Shown here: positions 1 to 7,906 of the stretch, piece after piece
Layout of the letters: each line of letters starts with the position of its first letter
Position numbering within the stretch: position 1 is the first letter of the stretch
The notes under the pieces: generated by a model
What the model saw: only the letters and a program-made list of their open reading frames with translations
What the model was told of the DNA's origin: nothing
Database searches by the model: none
Program-made: the position numbers and the translations under genes
From: an uncultured Bacteroides sp.
GTDB lineage: Bacteria > Bacteroidota > Bacteroidia > Bacteroidales > Bacteroidaceae
Length of the DNA stretch: 64,000 nt
Reading direction: 5' to 3'
Assembly: GCA_959606905.1 (NCBI GenBank)
Contig: CAUHML010000006.1
Location: 1-64,000 of the forward strand

Positions 1-52
1 GAGCATTAGCCTTCCAAGCTGAGGGTCGCGGGTTTGAGCCCCGTCTTCCGCT
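1..52 (+). tRNA. tRNA-Gly (anticodon TCC), 5' end outside window
   Basis: The window opens inside a tRNA. Visible are the anticodon arm (stem TTAGC/GCTGA, loop CTTCCAA with anticodon TCC), the T arm (GCGGG, loop TTTGAGC, CCCGT) and the 3' acceptor strand CTTCCGC followed by the discriminator base T. No CCA is encoded. The anticodon TCC reads glycine codon GGA. The acceptor 5' strand and most of the D arm lie before base 1. Confidence 0.9.
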
Positions 53-56
53 CTCT

Positions 57-90
57 AAAGAGAATCTGAGAAATTAGATTCTCTTTTTTT
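57..90 (+). terminator. Terminator after tRNA-Gly
   Basis: An 11-bp perfect stem (57-67 with 76-86, AAAGAGAATCT/AGATTCTCTTT) has an 8-base loop and ends in a T tract at 84-90. It lies just downstream of the tRNA and only 24 bases before the next start codon, so the GH109 gene probably has a promoter overlapping it or relies on read-through. Confidence 0.85.
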
Positions 91-114
91 CTATTACTTT
101 AGACCTTTAAGATT

Positions 115-1368
115 ATGAAAGATTCTCCGACACAATCACACGTGCTTCAACTATCGCACCCTCCTATTCCTGTTGTCCGTATCGGAATCATAGGATTGGG
201 CAATCGCGGATTGCTCACCCTGCAACGTTATCTGCAAATTGAAGGAATAGAAATCAACGCTCTTTGTGAAATCAGAGAAGGAAACCTGGCCAAAGCCCAA
301 CAACTACTAAAGGAAAACAATCGTCCCGGAGCCACCGGATACACCGGACCGGAAGGCTGGAAAAAGATGTGCGAGCATGATGAACTGGATATTGTTTTTA
401 TCTGCACCGACTGGCTAATGCATACAGCTATGGCAACCTTTGCCATGGAATGCAACAAACACGTAGCCATTGAGGTCCCGGCAGCCATGAGTGTGGAAGA
501 ATGCTGGCAACTGGTTGATACCGCCGAAAAGACAAGACGACACTGTATCATGCTGGAAAACTGTTGCTACGATCCATTTGCACTAACAACTCTCAATATG
601 GCCCGCCAAGGAATACTCGGAACTATCATGCACGTGGAGGGAGCTTATATACACGACCTGCGTTCCATGTATTTTGCCGAAGAAAGCGAAGGAGGTTACC
701 ACAACCACTGGGGGAAAAGATATAGCATCGAACATACGGGTAATCCCTATCCCACTCATGGTCTGGGACCTGCCTGCCAGATACTTGACATTCACCGGGG
801 CGATAAAATGGAATACCTCGTTTCAATGTCCACCCACCAAGCAGGCATGAGCGAATACGCCCGGAAAAAGTTCGGCAAAGACTCACCGGAAGCCAGACAG
901 GAATATAAATTGGGAGATGTCAACACGACCCTGATCCATACCGCGAAGGGAAAAACAATCATGCTGCAATATGATGTATGCACGCCCCGGCCTTACAGCC
1001 GCCTGCAAACCGTATGCGGTACTCTTGGTTTTGCACAAAAATACCCCGTGCCTTGCATCGCACTGGAGCCCAACGGAGACACTCCTCTTGAAGGAAAAGC
1101 ACTGGAAGAAGTATTATCCCGCTATAAACATCCTTTCAGCGCCACTATCGGCGAAGAAGCACATCGTAGAGGTTTGCCAAACGAAATGAACTACGTGATG
1201 GATTACCGACTGATATACTGTCTACGCAACGGTCTTCCTCTTGACATGGATGTATACGATGCCGCCGAATGGTCCTGCATCACAGAATTAAGCGAGAAGT
1301 CGGTATTGAATGGAAGCATACCGGTAGAGATACCGGATTTCACTCGGGGAGCATGGAAAACAAGATGA
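115..1368 (+). CDS. GH109 family glycosidase (alpha-N-acetylgalactosaminidase type), no signal peptide
   Basis: This 417-residue Gfo/Idh/MocA-fold protein has an N-terminal NAD-binding Rossmann motif (GLGNRG, residues 27-32). The sequence EVPAAM stands where oxidoreductases of the fold carry the catalytic EKP lysine, and the THGLGPACQ motif is shared with the second GH109 at 39650. GH109 enzymes keep NAD bound and remove terminal alpha-GalNAc by an oxidation/elimination route; blood group A antigen is a known substrate class. The paralogue has a 45-residue lipoprotein leader that this copy lacks: it begins directly with the segment equivalent to VIQL of the paralogue, so it should be cytoplasmic. 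A terminator sits immediately upstream, so no hidden leader is possible. The 3' end overlaps the convergent sigma gene by 29 bp. Family assignment is strong; the exact linkage cleaved is inferred. Confidence 0.87.
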   Translation: MKDSPTQSHVLQLSHPPIPVVRIGIIGLGNRGLLTLQRYLQIEGIEINALCEIREGNLAKAQQLLKENNRPGATGYTGPEGWKKMCEHDELDIVFICTDWLMHTAMATFAMECNKHVAIEVPAAMSVEECWQLVDTAEKTRRHCIMLENCCYDPFALTTLNMARQGILGTIMHVEGAYIHDLRSMYFAEESEGGYHNHWGKRYSIEHTGNPYPTHGLGPACQILDIHRGDKMEYLVSMSTHQAGMSEYARKKFGKDSPEARQEYKLGDVNTTLIHTAKGKTIMLQYDVCTPRPYSRLQTVCGTLGFAQKYPVPCIALEPNGDTPLEGKALEEVLSRYKHPFSATIGEEAHRRGLPNEMNYVMDYRLIYCLRNGLPLDMDVYDAAEWSCITELSEKSVLNGSIPVEIPDFTRGAWKTR

Positions 1369-1900
1369 ATAAAAGAAGATTCTTTTTCAAGAATTTCAAG
1401 GTAAGGTGAATATGCCGTTCTACGGCTTTTTCACCGATACCGCATCGAGCGGCAATCTCCCGATAAGTCATGTTCTCCTCCCTGCTCATCAAGAATATCT
1501 CACGTTGCCTTTTAGGTAACACGGCAATTAACCGATCGATATATTCTTTTAAATCCTCAGCCACCATTTGGTCTTCCTGATTATACGGTTCTTCGTTCTC
1601 TATGGAACGTAGTATCGTCATTTTGAACATATCTTCGCGCATCCTGCTGCGTGCTTTATTAAAAATGATATTCCGGGTAATAACAAACAAAAAGCCCTCC
1701 ACCTTCTTGTTGTTATCCAATAAGTGGCGTGCTTCCCAGAATTTCACAAAAACATCCTGCACGATTTCAGCAACAGTATCAGAAGAAGTTACATAAAGTT
1801 TGGTAAAATTGTAGACCTTCTGACAATAATAATCATACAATGCAGCAAAGGCTATATTATTGCCATTTTTCATTTGTTCTATCAACTCTTCTTCCTTCAT
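1340..1900 (-). CDS. ECF sigma-70 factor of PUL1 (sigma1)
   Basis: This 186-residue ECF sigma factor has region 2 at about residues 20-90 ([13 protein letters not shown], then [14 protein letters not shown]) and region 4 with its helix-turn-helix at about 125-175 ([15 protein letters not shown], then [20 protein letters not shown]). It should direct RNA polymerase to PUL1 promoters once FecR1 receives the SusC signal. I chose the ATG at 1900 rather than 1978: a -7 box lies at 1924-1931, the paralogous sigma2 begins at the equivalent residue, and the longer start lies inside a large palindrome. Unusually, the gene sits at the distal end of the operon behind the M60 gene, far from its anti-sigma gene. 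Its 3' end overlaps the convergent GH109 gene. Confidence 0.9.
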   Translation of the reverse strand: MKEEELIEQMKNGNNIAFAALYDYYCQKVYNFTKLYVTSSDTVAEIVQDVFVKFWEARHLLDNNKKVEGFLFVITRNIIFNKARSRMREDMFKMTILRSIENEEPYNQEDQMVAEDLKEYIDRLIAVLPKRQREIFLMSREENMTYREIAARCGIGEKAVERHIHLTLKFLKKNLLLFILFSMLPE

Positions 1901-1923
1901 ATTGTATAAAATCTTGTGATAGA

Positions 1924-1931
1924 CAAAAGTA
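1924..1931 (-). promoter_or_regulatory. Candidate -7 box for sigma1
   Basis: TACTTTTG on the minus strand matches the Bacteroides housekeeping -7 box TAnnTTTG and lies 23 bases before the ATG at 1900. No clear -33 TTTG is seen at the usual spacing. It suggests sigma1 is transcribed independently of the upstream PUL1 operon. Confidence 0.5.
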
Positions 1932-1972
1932 ATATTTTTACCGCGAATTACATCTATAAAATACATGAAAAA

Positions 1973-2049
1973 TGCCATAGATTAACACAGTCTGTTATAG
2001 TTATCAGATATAACTGATAACTATAACAGTTTTGTACTAATCTATGGCA
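1973..2049. repeat. 77-bp two-tier palindrome between M60 and sigma1
   Basis: Outer arms TGCCATAGATTA (1973-1984) and TAATCTATGGCA (2038-2049) are perfect complements. Inside them, 16-bp arms (1992-2007 and 2014-2029) are also perfect, with a 6-base loop. The structure fills most of the gap between the M60 stop and the sigma gene. It could end or process the PUL1 transcript, or be a small mobile palindrome; neither end has an obvious T tract. Confidence 0.8.
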
Positions 2050-2065
2050 ATATTCAGAACAGCAG

Positions 2066-4936
2066 TTAATTTCCTACCGGAATCTCCGTGCGTTTCCCTG
2101 CTGCCGATACAGCATAAAGTTTATAGCTACTATCCCAGTTGCCGGAAAGAGTGAACATATCGGTAGTAGAAGAGGTTGTTTCACCACTAGAAACAAAGAC
2201 AAGTTTACCAGTCTGATCCTTCACCTCATAAGCCACTACATTCTGCCAATTCTTGATTGTAATGGTATTACCGCTTCGTGTTGCATTTGTTCCGGATATT
2301 ACTTCAGGCTTGTTCTTATACAATTCCCATGTATTGTCCGAAATATATTCCAAAGCAATATTCTGCAATTTGTCATATCCCAGATTCTCTACTTTCTTTT
2401 TCAGTTCATCAACCATTTCTTCGGTAACTTTCAAAGTTTTCGTATCATAATCTTCAATCGACCTGTCCACAGGTGTCAGGAATCCCCATTTCTCGAAGAA
2501 ATCAAGTAAATTCACCTGCGCCGCCACACAACAATTATAAACGAAATCCATTTGAATCTGTCCCTCACTCATGCCACCATAATCTTTTGTACGAGCATAC
2601 TCGAAAACATCCGGATAGAAACCGCCACGGTCCGACTGCTGAAGAGGAGTCCGCCCAAGCACTTTACCGAAGTAAAGCTCCAGTTGCCAGAAAGGAACCA
2701 ACTTGCAAAACACATCATCCGAATCATCGAGATTTTTAAAATCAGCATGAGAAGCTTTCGGAACAATAATACCATTCCATGCCTTTGAATATCTGTTACG
2801 GTAAACCGCTCCCATATCCTCGGTTTGTATCCGGGAGGGTTGCCCGAAAATTGTAGTCTGCACATACTCGGACATGATATTATTGGTCACCTCCGTCAGT
2901 CCTATCCACTTAACGCCCGGGCGGGTCTGGTTGCAATGCCCGATTTCGTGAGCAGGTCCCCAGCAACCGGTGGTTTTCAAGACATTAGGATCACACACAT
3001 CCCCCATGGTTGACTGATTGTAAGCCGTATGATATGCAGTAGCGTACATAAAAGAGTGATACATGACATTCAGATATATCCTGTTCTTGAACATCTTGTC
3101 ATATTTCTCCAATCCGAGAAGTTGCATTTCACTGTGAGCAATCTTATCATAAAGATCAATCAATTCATTACCGTTTGTGGAAACATATTTCCTAAAATCG
3201 TTAGTTTCAAATGTCAAGTGTGCATACTTGCCTACCACATCAAAATATTTGTCCGTAGCTTTCCCCAACAATTCGCTCCAACGTCCCTGATGTTCTTCTT
3301 TCTGCGAATCAAAATAGCCATTCACTGTACCCGAAGCAAAATGAATCTTAACAGGCTGCGCTGTTTCCGCATCCTCCAATGTTTTGGTATGATACATCAC
3401 ATATACGAGTCCTTTCCCTGTCATCGTCAGTTTATTAATACCGCGATATAACGGATACGTAACTCCTCCGAAACCGTCACCTCCCGGTACGTCCAGGTTT
3501 TGTACTTTCATTCCGATGTTCTGTCCATGTGTGTCGCCCACCATTACAACCAGCGTCTCCCCTTCTTTCACCGAGATACCTGTCGGATTGTCAAGAAGGC
3601 TGTACGGGTTTGTTTTGTGGGTTTCCGACTGAATATCCGGATTCGGGAACGCCTTATAGTCCTCCACACGGAAGTTTCTGTCATACTTATCCTTGAACAT
3701 ATAATAAGCCAGATTCTTAAAGAAAGGATACTTGCAGTTCTCAATATCCGCTTCCATGATTCCCGCTTTCAAGTTACTACACGTTTCATCTTCAAAAAGA
3801 GTAGAATAATCAAATGCATTCAGATTCTTGGCATAGAACTCCATTTCGGCACAAGAAGCAAACCCTTGCCCGTCTCCTGCTCCGCTTTTCACGACAAAAC
3901 GGAAAGACTTAGCCCGGACCGTATTATCAAAGGTTACTCTGGTAGCAGTTGCCGAACCCTCAAAATCCTTATCCAGCAACTTCGTAAATACACTCCCGTC
4001 TTCCGAATACTGTATTTCCACTTCTTTAAAATGACCGTTATATCCTGTGGAACGGGGATAATAAATCAGATAATCCACATCAGACGCTTCCGCAAAATTA
4101 TAGGTCAGCGTAATAGGGAAATAATTCGCTCCGCCATTCGACCAGCTCGAATGATACAACGTTGTATAGTCACCGTCAAAAGACTTTTCAATAGCATCTT
4201 CTCCCTGATGAGAAGTATCGTGCCCACTCACCACTTTCACTTTGATGTCACCTTCGATGTCTTCTCCCGCACCTCCATTATATTCATTCAGGCCATGTTG
4301 TGAAACCAAGACCGAAGCAGAAACCGGGGAGTTTTCTTCCGAAGCACCTTCCGGTAAAACCTCAGTAAAGACTATGGCTCCCTCTCTCTTTTCATCCAAC
4401 GTACTACTTTTCACTATATAAGTGTGGGTAGACGTCACCATTTCCGGCGCGCGGGATTTTGCCTTTTCAGTAATCCAATCAGGAAACCCGGCACTCACTT
4501 CCACATTGGTCGTGACATTAAAAGTAATCTCTTTACCAATGACTTCCACTTCAAACACGTTCGTATCAATCAGGATAGCAGCTTCATAGCCCAGTTGCCG
4601 AACTTTAACCGTCTTCTTCTGCCCTTCCGCCGTTATCGTAATGGTAGCTTCACGTACCAATCTTTCTTCACTTTCGTCTACGGAAACTTTCAAGATCTTT
4701 CCTGCCACAGAAAGCGTACACCAGTTTTTATCCGCTTTAGCCTCCCAAGTCGGAGCATTCGTTGAAACCGTTATATTTTGCGTTCCGGCTTCACTTTTGA
4801 AATCCACCACTTCCTTATTAACGGACAAATCGACCACTTCCAGTACTTCATCATCACTGGCACAAGAAAAAGCGACAGCCCCCTGTACAAGTACGAAGAA
4901 GATAATCAAGTATTTTTTTATATGACAATTTACCAT
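2066..4936 (-). CDS. M60-like (enhancin-type) zinc peptidase lipoprotein, PUL1
   Basis: This 956-residue lipoprotein has a lipobox ending at Cys25. Two BACON-type beta domains occupy about residues 35-215, a discoidin/CBM32-like carbohydrate-binding domain about 230-375, and the M60-like peptidase domain runs from about 380 onward. The zinc site is HEIGH (His663, Glu664, His667) with the third ligand Glu682, fitting HExxH(8-28)E of the family. M60-like enzymes from gut and pathogenic bacteria cut O-glycosylated proteins such as mucins, recognising the glycan beside the cut site. The gene is last but one in PUL1, separated from the discoidin gene by a hairpin at 4989-5040. It is closely related along its whole length to the peptidase at 16087. 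Glycan specificity cannot be read from sequence. Confidence 0.9.
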   Translation of the reverse strand: MVNCHIKKYLIIFFVLVQGAVAFSCASDDEVLEVVDLSVNKEVVDFKSEAGTQNITVSTNAPTWEAKADKNWCTLSVAGKILKVSVDESEERLVREATITITAEGQKKTVKVRQLGYEAAILIDTNVFEVEVIGKEITFNVTTNVEVSAGFPDWITEKAKSRAPEMVTSTHTYIVKSSTLDEKREGAIVFTEVLPEGASEENSPVSASVLVSQHGLNEYNGGAGEDIEGDIKVKVVSGHDTSHQGEDAIEKSFDGDYTTLYHSSWSNGGANYFPITLTYNFAEASDVDYLIYYPRSTGYNGHFKEVEIQYSEDGSVFTKLLDKDFEGSATATRVTFDNTVRAKSFRFVVKSGAGDGQGFASCAEMEFYAKNLNAFDYSTLFEDETCSNLKAGIMEADIENCKYPFFKNLAYYMFKDKYDRNFRVEDYKAFPNPDIQSETHKTNPYSLLDNPTGISVKEGETLVVMVGDTHGQNIGMKVQNLDVPGGDGFGGVTYPLYRGINKLTMTGKGLVYVMYHTKTLEDAETAQPVKIHFASGTVNGYFDSQKEEHQGRWSELLGKATDKYFDVVGKYAHLTFETNDFRKYVSTNGNELIDLYDKIAHSEMQLLGLEKYDKMFKNRIYLNVMYHSFMYATAYHTAYNQSTMGDVCDPNVLKTTGCWGPAHEIGHCNQTRPGVKWIGLTEVTNNIMSEYVQTTIFGQPSRIQTEDMGAVYRNRYSKAWNGIIVPKASHADFKNLDDSDDVFCKLVPFWQLELYFGKVLGRTPLQQSDRGGFYPDVFEYARTKDYGGMSEGQIQMDFVYNCCVAAQVNLLDFFEKWGFLTPVDRSIEDYDTKTLKVTEEMVDELKKKVENLGYDKLQNIALEYISDNTWELYKNKPEVISGTNATRSGNTITIKNWQNVVAYEVKDQTGKLVFVSSGETTSSTTDMFTLSGNWDSSYKLYAVSAAGKRTEIPVGN

Positions 4937-4984
4937 TTATCAGATATATTATTATGTAACATCTATTATTCAAAACATCCAAAT

Positions 4985-5040
4985 AAAAAAGGCGGAAATC
5001 TAATATTATTCTTAAAAAGAAATATTCATATTTCCGCCTT
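4985..5040 (-). terminator. Hairpin with T tract between discoidin gene and M60 gene (PUL1)
   Basis: AAGGCGGAAAT (4989-4999) pairs perfectly with ATTTCCGCCTT (5030-5040), and the loop adds an inner stem (TTCTT/AAGAA). On the minus strand a T run follows (complement of 4985-4990), as in a rho-independent terminator. It would lower M60 expression relative to the upstream susCD genes or act as a processing point. Confidence 0.7.
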
Positions 5041-5099
5041 AGTTGTCAAAAAGACAAAATTTCCCCAATTATTTCAATGTCTGCATTCTACGCTCCTTA

Positions 5100-5969
5100 C
5101 TAATCAGCTTCAGGATCGACAACGCTTGCATCAACCTCAAACAGTTTAAATTCCGCCATACTAAAAAAGACAGAACCTGTATTCGTATGATTCACCGAAT
5201 AACGTATATAACGATAAGGTTTTGAATTATTTCCCATGACAGGCGATGTGTAGGGCGATGTACTCATCAACATGCCATTCTTAGCCTTTGTAAGATTCTC
5301 AATTAGTTCGAAGTTGACTCCGTCATTACTACCCATAATATCCACATCATCAGGAATATTATTGCCGTTACGCGCTACCGACTCATACTTGAAATAAGTA
5401 ATCTCTTTCTTCGTATCTATCTGGAACCAGTGGGGAGCCGGAGGAACAGTCCCACTCCAGCTCGTATGGAAGTAAGAAGCGGTATTTCCGTCAATAAGGT
5501 TTGCGATAGGACCTTCCGATTTTTCCTGAGCATTCGTCGACAACTGGTCCACCGTCAACGCTATTTGTTTGGACTCACCAAAGACCACTTGTACCGGAGC
5601 CGGTTCCGAAACAGCCTTGATTGTCTGAACATTTCCCGCATCACCGGTTTCGCTATAAGACTGGACTTTAAATTCATATTCTCCAAACTTTTTACGTGTA
5701 TCCGGAATCAACACACTATCCGCATAAACACTGGCCAATCTTACCACATCCTGTTCCAGCAAATAATCATAATAAGATACTTTTATGTATCTGATCGTAT
5801 TATCATCAGGTGTTGCCCAACGAAGCACAATGTAACCGGGCTTGTTTTGAGTGTCAGCACTCAAGTCGATCACATCAGAAGGGATAATAGGCTTTGTATC
5901 TTCGTCACTACAACTAGCGAATCCTATCAAAAGTAGAGTGACAGCCAATAGAAATATGTTTTTCTTCAT
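5100..5969 (-). CDS. Surface lipoprotein with DUF4959-like and discoidin (F5/8 type C) domains, PUL1
   Basis: This 289-residue lipoprotein has a lipobox FASC and begins MKKNIFLL; a start three codons upstream is also open. Residues ~30-125 form a fibronectin-like domain of the DUF4959 type, and residues ~150-280 a discoidin fold with the typical pattern (ANLIDGNTASYFHTSW, then WFQID and VFFSMAEFKLFE). It lies directly after susD and probably acts as a surface glycan-binding partner of the SusCD complex. The paralogue at 19082 occupies the same slot in PUL2. No enzyme motif is seen. The ligand is unknown; a mucin O-glycan is inferred from the neighbouring M60 gene. Confidence 0.8.
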   Translation of the reverse strand: MKKNIFLLAVTLLLIGFASCSDEDTKPIIPSDVIDLSADTQNKPGYIVLRWATPDDNTIRYIKVSYYDYLLEQDVVRLASVYADSVLIPDTRKKFGEYEFKVQSYSETGDAGNVQTIKAVSEPAPVQVVFGESKQIALTVDQLSTNAQEKSEGPIANLIDGNTASYFHTSWSGTVPPAPHWFQIDTKKEITYFKYESVARNGNNIPDDVDIMGSNDGVNFELIENLTKAKNGMLMSTSPYTSPVMGNNSKPYRYIRYSVNHTNTGSVFFSMAEFKLFEVDASVVDPEAD

Positions 5970-5990
5970 AATAGTCATGCTAAAATTTAA

Positions 5991-7895
5991 TTAATAATTA
6001 GGATTCTGTACCATATTAGGATTCTTGCTCACTTCTGCTGCCGGAATAGGTAACAAATACTGCCGCGGAGTATCAAAATTGCGTACATCAGGAAGAGTTT
6101 TCACAGTGGCAAACCCATTAATATCAGTAGCATCAATATTCATACCCTTCACCGGTACATTAAAGTATTTATCTCCCAGTTTCCAACGACGAATGTCCCA
6201 GAAGTTCTGCTGTTCCAGATAAAGTTCGATCATTCTTTCCTGTCTCACAATCTCTGTCAGTTTACCGTTCAGGCCACCATTTCCCTCATAACTGACAATC
6301 GGATTTTTTGCATTCTTCCAAGAATCCTTGACAGAAAGAAGTCCGGCACGTTCACGTATTCTATCCAGTTTTACCATACCTTTTTCAAGATACCCATCTT
6401 TATTATAAGCGATACATGCCTCCGCATAACTCAAATACAATTCCGCCAGACGAATAACCGGCCATGGGTAATCTTTAGAAGGTTCTTTTTGCGACTTGGA
6501 AGCAGCTACTCCCGGATGAACACCTTTTTTATTCAGGTATCCGGTTTTTGAGTAGTTATTGTTTCTACCTTGCTTACCACAATTACCTTGTTCTGTAAAA
6601 TCTGTCAACCATTTCTTTCCTTCTGCCCGCTCGGCTTTCGCTACATAAGCGTTCTCTTTAGATTCTGTCTGGCATTCATAATAGCCATTCTGAAATGCAA
6701 TCCATGCATAAAAACGAGGTTCACGGTCAACATTCAGTTTTATAGTTTGTCCTTCCCCATAAGTAGCACCATCGGGGAACGGAACTACCGAGAACCGATT
6801 TTGATAATCAAACTCAGGATCTTCGTCAATCGGGAGTCCGTTTTTCGTATAAAAACGTTCCACCATAGTCAAAGTCGGTGCAACTCCATTCCACGAACCG
6901 TCACTTAAATAAGGCAAGGATTTAGGCTGCAAACCATACGCACCTGCTTTACGGGTCTCTGCAAACAATACTTCTTTGGAATTGTCTTTATCCATAAATG
7001 TAAAACGCAACGTACGCTGTGTTAGATCTTGAGGTTCGGGATAACCGCTCAAGTCCCCTTCTCTCATCTCATATAAACTATATCCGTTGGACTCAGCCAG
7101 ATTAATAGCCTCAAGTGCGGCATCAGCCGCCTTTTTCCACTTATTTTCATCATAAGAAAGAGGCATCAACGAACTACCATCCGTATTAACGAAGTCACTA
7201 TAGTATTCTGTATTACCATTAAACAAAGGAGAAGCTGCATAAAGCAATAATCTGGCTTTAAGAGCTTTTGCAGCCACACTGGTTGCAAGTCCATATTCCG
7301 AACCGGTCCGGGTTGCAGGCAACCTTCCGGCAGCATCATCAAACATATCACAAGTCCACTGTACACACTCATCATAAGAGGTACGTCCCAATAAATTATC
7401 TTTGGGAGTATCCAAAACCGGCAATTCTTTCACCAAAACGACAGGACCATAGCATTTAATCAACAACATGTGAAAATAAGCAATCAGGAAATCAGCCTGA
7501 GCCACATAGCTGTCTATGGTTGCCTGGTCGATGCGGGGGACAGACGTAATATTCTTCTTTAACAGATAACACTGGCGAATACCCAGAAACAAATCGTTCC
7601 AGTAACTGATGATTAAGTTTCCCGAGGTATACACACCTTCAGCAAACTTTACGTAAGACTCTTGAGTAAAAGGGCTTATTATTTCATCTCCACTGAAGTC
7701 CAGACAGGTCTGTACCATATTAATCTGCGGTATATATCCATAACATGAATACAGGAATCTTTCTGCTGCTTTAGGACTGGAGAAGGCATCCTTATCGCTT
7801 GCTTTCTCCGCTGGTACCACATCCAAGAAATCACAGGAAACCATTGTAAATCCTGCAAACAATGCTAAAAACAGATATTTTATTATTTTTTTCAT
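5991..7895 (-). CDS. SusD/RagB-type nutrient-binding lipoprotein, PUL1
   Basis: This 634-residue lipoprotein has Cys21 in VSCDFLDVVP, the usual SusD start after cleavage. TPR-like helices give motifs such as RQCYLLKKNI, IAYFHMLLIKCYGPVVLV and the C-terminal VRQERMIELYLEQQNFWDIRRWKLGD, ending with a LLPIPAAEV signature. SusD caps the SusC barrel and binds the glycan or glycopeptide before import. Only 11 bp separate it from susC upstream and 21 bp from the discoidin gene downstream, so it is co-transcribed. The ligand is inferred to be host O-glycan or glycopeptide. Confidence 0.93.
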   Translation of the reverse strand: MKKIIKYLFLALFAGFTMVSCDFLDVVPAEKASDKDAFSSPKAAERFLYSCYGYIPQINMVQTCLDFSGDEIISPFTQESYVKFAEGVYTSGNLIISYWNDLFLGIRQCYLLKKNITSVPRIDQATIDSYVAQADFLIAYFHMLLIKCYGPVVLVKELPVLDTPKDNLLGRTSYDECVQWTCDMFDDAAGRLPATRTGSEYGLATSVAAKALKARLLLYAASPLFNGNTEYYSDFVNTDGSSLMPLSYDENKWKKAADAALEAINLAESNGYSLYEMREGDLSGYPEPQDLTQRTLRFTFMDKDNSKEVLFAETRKAGAYGLQPKSLPYLSDGSWNGVAPTLTMVERFYTKNGLPIDEDPEFDYQNRFSVVPFPDGATYGEGQTIKLNVDREPRFYAWIAFQNGYYECQTESKENAYVAKAERAEGKKWLTDFTEQGNCGKQGRNNNYSKTGYLNKKGVHPGVAASKSQKEPSKDYPWPVIRLAELYLSYAEACIAYNKDGYLEKGMVKLDRIRERAGLLSVKDSWKNAKNPIVSYEGNGGLNGKLTEIVRQERMIELYLEQQNFWDIRRWKLGDKYFNVPVKGMNIDATDINGFATVKTLPDVRNFDTPRQYLLPIPAAEVSKNPNMVQNPNY

Positions 7896-7906
7896 ACTAT
7901 GTAAAT

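Noticed and set aside
1..52. tRNA-Gly 3' end as attachment site of an integrated island
   Set aside because: I found no second copy of the tRNA 3' end in the window and no integrase gene; the neighbouring genes look like resident PUL functions.
1901..1978. Longer N-terminus for sigma1
   Set aside because: The extra 26 codons overlap a -7 box and a large palindrome and have no counterpart in sigma2.
3500..4303. Long open frame (267 codons) on the plus strand opposite the PUL1 M60 gene
   Set aside because: It is antisense to a gene with clear domains and intact active site, has no recognisable family or initiation context, and its composition is that of a shadow frame.
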